Positions 6,855 to 11,857 of a DNA stretch of 11,857 bases are shown one piece after another. This DNA comes from Chlorobiota bacterium (GTDB taxonomy: Bacteria; Bacteroidota; Ignavibacteria; Ignavibacteriales; Ignavibacteriaceae): NCBI GenBank assembly GCA_008363265.1, contig RHKR01000028.1, forward strand, positions 1-11,857, in the 5' to 3' direction. Numbering within the stretch: the first letter of the stretch is position 1; each line of letters begins with the position of its first letter. A program made the position numbers and the translations under genes. The notes beneath the pieces were generated by a model that saw only the letters and a program-made list of their open reading frames with translations, made no database searches and was not told where the DNA came from.

Positions 6855-7832
6855 ATGACATTCAACTCAAACCTTAATCTGCTGAAAGCGATCGGCAGAA
6901 CACCGTGCGTAAAACTTGAAAACATCTCAAAGCTAACCGGCCATGAAGTGTGGGCAAAACTTGAATTCATGAATCCCGGCGGAAGCATCAAAGACCGCAT
7001 CGCCATGTACATGATCGAAAAAGCGGAGCGGGAGGGGAAGATCAAACCGGGGGATACGATAATTGAGAACTCCTCAGGCAACACTGCGATGGGCCTTGCC
7101 ATAGTCTGCCGGCAGAAAGGGTATAAACTTAAGATAGTTATCCGCGACACCACTTCTAAAGAGAAGATCAAAATGCTCGAGATAATGGGCGTTGATGTGA
7201 TCAAAGTTAATGCTGCTCTTCCTCCCGAACATCCCGATTCTTATAATAATTTTGCCGAAAAATATGCCGCGGAAAACCCGGGTGTTTTCTACATCGATCA
7301 GCATAACAACCTCGACAATAATGAGGCACACTATATGTCAACCGGACCCGAGATCTGGCAGCAGATGAACGGCAGGATCGACTATTTCGTTGCAGGCGTG
7401 GGAACAGGCGGAACCTGTACCGGCGCCGGGAGATACCTGAAAGAGCAGGATCCCGGGATTGCAGTGATCGGTGTTGACCCCGTGGGTTCGATCTTCTACG
7501 ATTACTTCAAGCAAAAGAAGCTTGTAAAACCATCCCGCTACCTTATCGAAGGCCTCGGTGATGAATTCCTCATAAAAACCGCGCAACTTGAGATGCTTGA
7601 CGACATGATCCAGGTTACCGATAAACAGGCAATTGAACACACATTCTTACTTGTAGCTCAGGAAGGAATACTCTCCGGTGGTTCTTCGGGAGCAAATATC
7701 TACGGTGTGGTGACTTTGGCAAAGAAGATCAGGAAACCATCGGTGATCTGTACAGTGATCTGCGACTCAGGCTACAAGTACCTCAGTACCGTCTATAACG
7801 ACGACTGGCTCACCGCGAACAACCTGATCTGA
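6855..7832 (+). CDS. Cystathionine beta-synthase/cysteine synthase family PLP enzyme (CBS-like catalytic core)
   Basis: A 325-residue fold-type II PLP enzyme that joins an activated serine (serine or O-acetylserine) to a thiol, giving cystathionine or cysteine. Seen: GRTPCVKL (14-21), the Schiff-base lysine K46 in NPGGSIKDR, the substrate loop SSGNT (73-77), the phosphate-binding GTGGT (183-187), and GGSSG (275-279). Several stretches look more like cystathionine beta-synthase than CysK or CysM: VIGVDPVGSI (204-213), YLIEGLGDEF (229-238) and LLVAQEGILSGGSSG (265-279). It has neither the N-terminal haem domain nor the C-terminal CBS regulatory pair of the animal enzyme. metK and sahH nearby, which produce homocysteine, favour a role in transsulfuration, but cysteine synthase activity is also possible. 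No Shine-Dalgarno site is apparent before the ATG. Confidence 0.87.
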   Translation: MTFNSNLNLLKAIGRTPCVKLENISKLTGHEVWAKLEFMNPGGSIKDRIAMYMIEKAEREGKIKPGDTIIENSSGNTAMGLAIVCRQKGYKLKIVIRDTTSKEKIKMLEIMGVDVIKVNAALPPEHPDSYNNFAEKYAAENPGVFYIDQHNNLDNNEAHYMSTGPEIWQQMNGRIDYFVAGVGTGGTCTGAGRYLKEQDPGIAVIGVDPVGSIFYDYFKQKKLVKPSRYLIEGLGDEFLIKTAQLEMLDDMIQVTDKQAIEHTFLLVAQEGILSGGSSGANIYGVVTLAKKIRKPSVICTVICDSGYKYLSTVYNDDWLTANNLI

Positions 7833-7839
7833 CGCGAAG

Positions 7840-7861
7840 ATTTTTGCTTTAAAGCAAAAAT
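7840..7861. repeat. Perfect 22-base palindrome between convergent genes
   Basis: ATTTTTGCT, TTAA, AGCAAAAAT is a perfect palindrome in the 52-base gap between the CBS-like gene and yciO. As RNA it gives a 9-bp stem with a 4-base loop, and outer arms ACGC (7832-7835) and GCGT (7866-7869) could add a second short stem across a 4x4 internal loop. It may act as a shared transcription end for both strands. It is not a classical intrinsic terminator: the run of U lies on the 5' side of the stem and A on the 3' side. Confidence 0.55.
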
Positions 7862-7884
7862 GTTAGCGTTGTGGAATGGAAGGT

Positions 7885-8499
7885 CTACTCCTCAAATATC
7901 GAAATGTCGCCGGCACCTTCTCTGAGGATAATGGGTTCGTCACTGCTTAGATCGACGACACTGGAAGGTTCGTTAGGTACGACGCCTGCTGCCAGCATCA
8001 TATCCACCGTATAACCCAGAACCGCCTCAATTTCTTCCGGACGGGAGAGAATATCCCCTTTGCGATTGGTGGTGGAGGTACTAACGATCGGATGCCCCAG
8101 TTCCTTGGCCAGATCGATCACGATCGAGTGATCAGGCACCCTGATTCCCACCGTTTTTCGTTTCGACCATAACCTTTTCGGCACCTCCCTTGCTGCGGGA
8201 AGAATAAAGGTGTAGGGCCCGGGCAATAGCCGCTTCATTTTTTTATAGGCATAGTCTGAGACTTTGGCGTAAGTGGAGATGTCTTTCAGGTCAGGAATGA
8301 TAAAACTGAAGAGTTTTTCAGTACTTCCCCCTTTGATGAAGATCAGCTTTTCGATCGCGCTTTTCGAGTAGATACTGCAACCCATACCGTAGTAAGTATC
8401 CGTCGGAAAGATCACGATCTGCCCTTCTCTGAGGGCATCGGCTGCCTTGGTGATGAATCTTTTCTGCGGCGTAACGGGGTGAAGTTCAAATACTTCCAT
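7885..8499 (-). CDS. yciO: YciO-type YrdC/Sua5 family protein (possible L-threonylcarbamoyladenylate synthase)
   Basis: A 204-residue single YrdC-domain protein. The family includes TsaC/Sua5, which make threonylcarbamoyl-AMP for tRNA t6A. Seen: FPTDTYYGMGC (31-41), IKGGSTEK (55-62), DLKDISTYAKV (70-80), LPGPYTFIL (92-100), EVPKRLWSKRKTVGIRVP (105-122), IVSTSTTN (138-145) and VVDLSSDEPIILREGAGD (181-198). These match the E. coli YciO style more than TsaC. The usual KGR of TsaC reads KGG (56-58), and the usual STSAN reads STSTT (140-144), so two parts of the threonine/ATP site differ. YciO does not simply replace TsaC in E. coli, so t6A synthesis should not be assumed here. It sits downstream of the terminator that ends the metK-sahH transcript, so it is probably transcribed alone. 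No Shine-Dalgarno site or convincing promoter is seen. Confidence 0.85.
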   Translation of the reverse strand: MEVFELHPVTPQKRFITKAADALREGQIVIFPTDTYYGMGCSIYSKSAIEKLIFIKGGSTEKLFSFIIPDLKDISTYAKVSDYAYKKMKRLLPGPYTFILPAAREVPKRLWSKRKTVGIRVPDHSIVIDLAKELGHPIVSTSTTNRKGDILSRPEEIEAVLGYTVDMMLAAGVVPNEPSSVVDLSSDEPIILREGAGDISIFEE

Positions 8500-8574
8500 G
8501 GACTGTCTTTACTGAAAAATCATAAAACAACTTCTCAAAATACAACATCCCGCCAAATCTCCCCCAAAACCAAT

Positions 8575-8604
8575 AAAAAAAGGCTGCCCGTATAAGACAG
8601 CCTT
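8575..8604 (-). terminator. Rho-independent terminator of the metK-sahH transcript
   Basis: On the minus strand the arms AAGGCTG and CAGCCTT (8598-8604 and 8580-8586 in plus coordinates) form a 7-bp stem, extendable by a T-G and a C-G pair, with a 7-base loop. A run of seven T (8575-8581) includes and follows the end of the second arm. It lies 88 bases after the sahH stop, which is the classical form for an intrinsic terminator. Confidence 0.88.
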
Positions 8605-8623
8605 CTGAAATACATTTCGAGTT

Positions 8624-8686
8624 TTCAGCCATCGAGATTCAGCCTTCAGCCAAACAACTCATCGCTCATAACTCATAGCTAATCAC
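8624..8686. repeat. Degenerate heptamer-phased repeat patch downstream of sahH
   Basis: The 63 bases divide into nine 7-base units in constant phase: TTCAGCC at 8624, 8638 and 8645; TCATCGC, TCATAAC and TCATAGC at 8659, 8666 and 8673; the remaining units (8631, 8652, 8680) are diverged. On the transcribed strand these read GGCTGAA and GTTATGA-like units. The patch runs up to six bases from the sahH stop codon and lies between that stop and the terminator. Short tandem heptamers of this kind are known from intergenic regions of cyanobacteria and other bacteria. It has no open reading frame. Confidence 0.7.
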
Positions 8687-8691
8687 TACTA

Positions 8692-9969
8692 TCAGGTACC
8701 TGCCGCGTAATCGTCCATGTACTCAACCTGTTCAGGTGTGAGCTTGTCGATCTCGTAACCGAGGGTGCTCAGTTTGATACCGGCGATGTGCTGATCCTGC
8801 TCTTCAGAGATGTCGTAAACTTTGTTTTCAAGTTTGTTGCCATTTTTGTGCTCTGTTGCGAGGCGTACCTGCGACATGAACTGGTTGGCGAACGACATAT
8901 CCATTACTTCTGAAGGGTGACCTTCAGCAGCAGCGAGGTTCACGAGACGGCCCTGAGCGAGAAGATAGATCTTTCTACCGTCAGCAAGGGTGTACTCTTC
9001 GTTGTTCGGACGAACTGTTCTCTTCGAAACAGCAATGGCTTCAAGATCGTCGATGTTGATCTCACAGTCGTAGTGACCCGTGTTGCAGATGATCGCGCCG
9101 TCTTTCATTGTTTCGAAATGTCTCTTAACAATGATATCTTTGATACCGGTGGCTGTGATGAAAACATCACCTACTTTAGCGGCCTGATCCATTGTCATAA
9201 CGCGCATTCCCTCGAGGGTGGCTTTAAGAGCAGCGGTCGGCTTTACTTCAGTAGCGATAACGTTTGCTCCCATACCCTGGGCTCTCTTGGCAACACCACT
9301 TCCGCAGTGACCGTAACCGGCTACCACGAAGTTCTTGCCAGCGAGGAGGATGGAGGTGGCTCTCAGGATACCGTCGATCGATGACTGTCCGGTACCGAAA
9401 ACGTTGTCGAAATCCCATTTGGTCTCGGCATCGTTAACCGCGATAACAGGGTACTTCAGCGCGCCGGCATCAGCCATTGCTCTGAGTCTGTGCACACCGG
9501 TTGTGGTTTCTTCCGTACCGCCGATGATGGTCGGGATAAGTTCGGGGAATTTGTTGTGAACTGTGAAAATAAGGTCGGCACCGTCATCGAGGGTGAGATT
9601 CGGTTTCATATCGAGTGTGCGCTCGATGCACCAGTAGAATTCTTCAACATTCATTCCGTGCCATGCGTAGATCTCGGTACCTTTGGCAGCGAGGGCGGCG
9701 GCTATGTCGTCCTGTGTCGAAAGAGGGTTACAGCCTGACCAGGAAACCTGGGCACCGGCTGCCGAGAGGGTCTCGATAAGAACGGCTGTTTCTTTGGTAA
9801 CATGAAGGCAACCCGCGATCCTGTAACCGGCGAGTGGCTTTGTAACTTCAACTTCTTTTCTGATCTGCATCATTACGGGCATTCTTGACTCTGCCCACTC
9901 GATCTTCATTCTTCCCTGATCGGCGAGGGTGATGTCTTTTACCTTGTAGTGACCTACTTTATGATCCAT
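8692..9969 (-). CDS. ahcY: Adenosylhomocysteinase (S-adenosyl-L-homocysteine hydrolase)
   Basis: A 425-residue NAD-dependent cytosolic enzyme that splits S-adenosylhomocysteine into adenosine and homocysteine, removing the inhibitor left by SAM-dependent methylation. Substrate-site residues are in place: GCLHVTKETAVL (53-64, H56), LDDGADL (127-133), TEETTTGVH (152-160, E154), VNDAETKWDFDN (178-189, K184, D188, N189), and HYD (299-301). The NAD site GYGHCGSG is at 218-225, and GHPS with H351 closes the active site. The protein ends VEYMDDYAAGT and lacks the C-terminal lysine and tyrosine tail (HYRY type) of eukaryotic and most bacterial forms, like the shorter archaeal/Thermotoga type. An AGGAG stands 9 bases before the ATG. 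It follows metK by 41 bases, so the pair runs from methionine to homocysteine in one transcript. Confidence 0.96.
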   Translation of the reverse strand: MDHKVGHYKVKDITLADQGRMKIEWAESRMPVMMQIRKEVEVTKPLAGYRIAGCLHVTKETAVLIETLSAAGAQVSWSGCNPLSTQDDIAAALAAKGTEIYAWHGMNVEEFYWCIERTLDMKPNLTLDDGADLIFTVHNKFPELIPTIIGGTEETTTGVHRLRAMADAGALKYPVIAVNDAETKWDFDNVFGTGQSSIDGILRATSILLAGKNFVVAGYGHCGSGVAKRAQGMGANVIATEVKPTAALKATLEGMRVMTMDQAAKVGDVFITATGIKDIIVKRHFETMKDGAIICNTGHYDCEINIDDLEAIAVSKRTVRPNNEEYTLADGRKIYLLAQGRLVNLAAAEGHPSEVMDMSFANQFMSQVRLATEHKNGNKLENKVYDISEEQDQHIAGIKLSTLGYEIDKLTPEQVEYMDDYAAGT

Positions 9970-10010
9970 TAAATTAAACTCCTGATTTCATATGATCTGT
10001 TTGTGAACAA

Positions 10011-11153
10011 TTAATTAGCGTACTTCTTGAACGTATCTACCAGGTCAAGCTTCTCCCAGGTAAAACCGTCACCACTTCTGCCGAAGTGACCGTAAGCTGC
10101 AGTTGCCTTGTAAACAGGCCTTCTGAGCTGAAGTCTTTCGATGATACCTTTAGGGGTAAGGTCAACTTCCTTGGTGATCATTTCAGCGATCTTTGTATCG
10201 GCGATCTTGCCTGTACCATAGGTGTTAACAAAAACTGAAACAGGTTCGGCAACGCCGATCGCGTAGGCAACCTGTACGAGGCACTCTTTCGCGAGTCCGG
10301 CTGCTACAACGTTCTTCGCGATGTGACGTGCTGCGTAAGTGGCACTTCTGTCAACTTTGGAAGGGTCTTTCCCTGAGAAGGCACCGCCTCCGTGGGGAGC
10401 CCATCCGCCGTAGGTGTCAACGATGATCTTGCGGCCTGTGAGACCTGTGTCTCCGTGCGGTCCGCCGATCTCGAATCTACCGGTCGGGTTGATGTGGAAT
10501 TTTGTGTTTGCATCGAGAAGATCTGCGGGTATAACATTTTTAATCACGTACTCGATGACTTCATTTTTGATGGTCTCCTGATCGACGTCACCGTCATGCT
10601 GGGTTGAAACAACAACCGCGTCAACTCTGAGTGGTGTCTTGTCGTCTGAGTACTCAACAGTTACCTGTGACTTTGAGTCAGGTCTTAACCATTTCATGAT
10701 CTTGCCTTCTTTTCTGATAGCAGCAAGTTTCTCGACAAGTTTGTGCGAGAGCATGATAGGAAGCGGCATCAGTTCTTCGGTCTGATCGCAAGCGAATCCG
10801 AACATGATACCCTGATCTCCTGCACCGCCGGTATCAACGCCCATGGCGATATCGCCCGACTGCTCGTGCATTACATTCACGATACCGACGCTCTCTGCGG
10901 CAAATTTGTATTCGGATTTTGTGTATCCGATCTCTTCAATTGTTTCTCTTACGATCTTCTGCAGATCAATGTAAGCGTTTGTTGTAATTTCGCCACCGAC
11001 AACAACAAGACCGGTAGTGGCATAGGTTTCGCAAGCCACTCTTGAGTTGGGATCCTGAGCATAGATAGCGTCAAGAACCGCGTCGGAGATGGCATCACAC
11101 AGTTTATCGGGGTGCCCTTCGGACACGGATTCAGATGTGAAATAAAATGACAT
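10011..11153 (-). CDS. metK: Methionine adenosyltransferase (S-adenosylmethionine synthetase)
   Basis: A 380-residue enzyme that makes S-adenosylmethionine from methionine and ATP. Seen: [13 protein letters not shown] (5-17) with the catalytic histidine H14 and D16, the loop [12 protein letters not shown] (110-121), [16 protein letters not shown] (227-242), and [17 protein letters not shown] (255-271), the ATP/phosphate-binding segment. The start is ATG at 11153; an in-frame ATG 14 codons upstream (11195) would overlap the preceding gene and add residues the family does not have, while an AAGGA precedes the 11153 ATG at a workable distance. Length and all motifs are normal. It lies 28 bases after the nucleotidyltransferase gene and 41 bases before sahH. 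No SAM riboswitch is seen, but the true 5' leader of the transcript may lie beyond the right edge. Confidence 0.96.
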   Translation of the reverse strand: MSFYFTSESVSEGHPDKLCDAISDAVLDAIYAQDPNSRVACETYATTGLVVVGGEITTNAYIDLQKIVRETIEEIGYTKSEYKFAAESVGIVNVMHEQSGDIAMGVDTGGAGDQGIMFGFACDQTEELMPLPIMLSHKLVEKLAAIRKEGKIMKWLRPDSKSQVTVEYSDDKTPLRVDAVVVSTQHDGDVDQETIKNEVIEYVIKNVIPADLLDANTKFHINPTGRFEIGGPHGDTGLTGRKIIVDTYGGWAPHGGGAFSGKDPSKVDRSATYAARHIAKNVVAAGLAKECLVQVAYAIGVAEPVSVFVNTYGTGKIADTKIAEMITKEVDLTPKGIIERLQLRRPVYKATAAYGHFGRSGDGFTWEKLDLVDTFKKYAN

Positions 11154-11181
11154 CTTTGATTGTTTCCTTGTTTTGAACTGT

Positions 11182-11857
11182 TTAGTTAAAGTCAATTTCG
11201 GAAGAGTCGCCGGTGTTCACCCGGGTGTACTTTCCTCTTAAAAATGAATTGGCGCCGATGAGTGAATCTTCCAGTATCGAACGCTCCACTTCTGCATTTA
11301 TTCCTATGATCGAATTCTTTACAACTGAATCCGAGATCTTCACCCCTTCGGATACCGTCACGAAAGGACCGATCACCGAGTTAATGATCTCTGAGTGGGG
11401 ATGAACATAGCACGGCGGGATGATAACCACTTTGTCGCCGCTGTTGGCCCCATGATCCTTTGATAGTAAAAACCTGTTTGTCTCCAATAAAGTTTCAGGC
11501 TTACCGCAGTCGTACCAGCCGTCAACTGTAAATGGAACCATCTCCTCACCAAGATCGAGCATCTTTTGAAGCGCGTCCGTAAGCTGGAACTCACCTCTCG
11601 TGCGGATGTTGTTCTCGATATTGTGCTTGAGGCAGTCAGACAGTCTTTGCGAGTTTTTGATGTAGTAGAGGCCGACTATCGCCATATTGGAAGGCGGCAC
11701 TTCAGGTTTTTCGACCAGTTGACTGATCCTGCCATCCTGAATTATCGCCACACCGAACCTGCGGGGGTCGTCAACATGCTTCAGGCCCAGTGCGCTGCTC
11801 CCAAGGTTGAAAACCTTCTCCAGATCGACATCGAAGATCGTATCGCCCAGAATAATG
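11182..11857 (-). CDS. Sugar-nucleotide nucleotidyltransferase with beta-helix tail, glucose-1-phosphate thymidylyltransferase long-form type (5' end beyond window)
   Basis: The frame is open from the right edge to TAA at 11182; 224 residues are visible and the N-terminal part is missing. It is a nucleotidyltransferase making an NDP-sugar from a sugar-1-phosphate and an NTP. Seen in the visible part: LGDTIFD (3-9, the metal-binding aspartate), VEKP (48-51), GLYY (62-65), [10 protein letters not shown] (87-96), [15 protein letters not shown] (113-127), all typical of RmlA-like enzymes, then residues 144-215 with repeated hexapeptide-type turns (left-handed beta helix). This tail marks the long form found in archaea and many bacteria. 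An in-frame GTG at 11751 is internal, since the LGD motif lies upstream of it. It would supply activated sugar to surface glycans, perhaps including the operon on the left, but it shares its transcript with metK and sahH, a pairing whose reason is not evident. Confidence 0.88.
   Translation of the reverse strand, partial: IILGDTIFDVDLEKVFNLGSSALGLKHVDDPRRFGVAIIQDGRISQLVEKPEVPPSNMAIVGLYYIKNSQRLSDCLKHNIENNIRTRGEFQLTDALQKMLDLGEEMVPFTVDGWYDCGKPETLLETNRFLLSKDHGANSGDKVVIIPPCYVHPHSEIINSVIGPFVTVSEGVKISDSVVKNSIIGINAEVERSILEDSLIGANSFLRGKYTRVNTGDSSEIDFN

Noticed and set aside
6734..7204. 156-codon minus-strand open frame
   Set aside because: It is antisense to the N-terminal catalytic part of the CBS-like enzyme, including the PLP lysine region.
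8624..8686. CRISPR-like array
   Set aside because: Units are 7 bases long and contiguous, with no spacers and no cas genes nearby.
8917..9384. 155-codon plus-strand open frame
   Set aside because: It is antisense to the highly conserved NAD-binding half of S-adenosylhomocysteinase; long shadows are expected opposite strongly codon-biased genes.
11154..11181. SAM or SAH riboswitch before metK or sahH
   Set aside because: The gaps (28 and 41 bases) are too short for known SAM or typical SAH aptamers, and the upstream sequence is coding.
11154..11195. Longer metK start at 11195
   Set aside because: It would overlap the preceding gene by 14 bases and add 14 residues not found in the family; the 11153 ATG gives the usual N-terminus ahead of FTSESV.

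Overview
The window is 11.9 kb of bacterial chromosome, moderate in GC by eye and tightly packed: eleven protein genes, no rRNA, tRNA, CRISPR array, transposase or phage gene. Protein styles (a YciO-type YrdC protein, a cystathionine beta-synthase-like core enzyme, a short-tailed S-adenosylhomocysteinase, few strong Shine-Dalgarno sites) suggest the Bacteroidota/Chlorobiota/Ignavibacteriota neighbourhood. This is inference from protein style only; no marker gene is present.

Region 1 (1-5812, minus strand) is a surface-polysaccharide operon. In transcription order it has two tandem GT2 glycosyltransferases (start 5812 and start 4879), an intact polyprenyl-phosphate sugar-1-phosphate transferase (start 3938), a soluble DPM1-like polyprenyl-phosphate hexose synthase (start 2512), and a long gene that runs off the left edge (start 1777). 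Gaps are 9 to 22 bases, or a 4-base overlap. Two of these genes start with TTG and one with GTG. The last gene is the most unusual: a GT2 domain, several membrane helices, a Rossmann-like domain and a sugar-transferase membrane hairpin, and the catalytic segment of the sugar transferase seems to be missing. The operon would load a sugar phosphate on a lipid carrier, extend it, and make a second lipid-linked sugar donor.

Region 2 (5813-7832) starts with a 177-base divergent intergenic region holding candidate promoters. Two plus-strand genes follow: a secreted protein with a SPOR-like N-terminal half, and a cystathionine beta-synthase/cysteine synthase-like PLP enzyme 19 bases behind it. A perfect 22-base palindrome lies in the convergent gap after it.

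Region 3 (7885-11857, minus strand) reads, in transcription order, a sugar-nucleotide nucleotidyltransferase with a beta-helix tail (cut by the right edge), metK, sahH, a heptamer-phased repeat patch, a clear intrinsic terminator, and then a separate yciO-type gene. MetK, SahH and the CBS-like enzyme together give the route methionine to SAM to SAH to homocysteine to cystathionine, although the CBS-like gene is on the opposite strand.

No complete, clearly undescribed system is visible. The best leads are the GT2/sugar-transferase fusion with its apparent deletion and the 7-base-phased repeat between sahH and its terminator.
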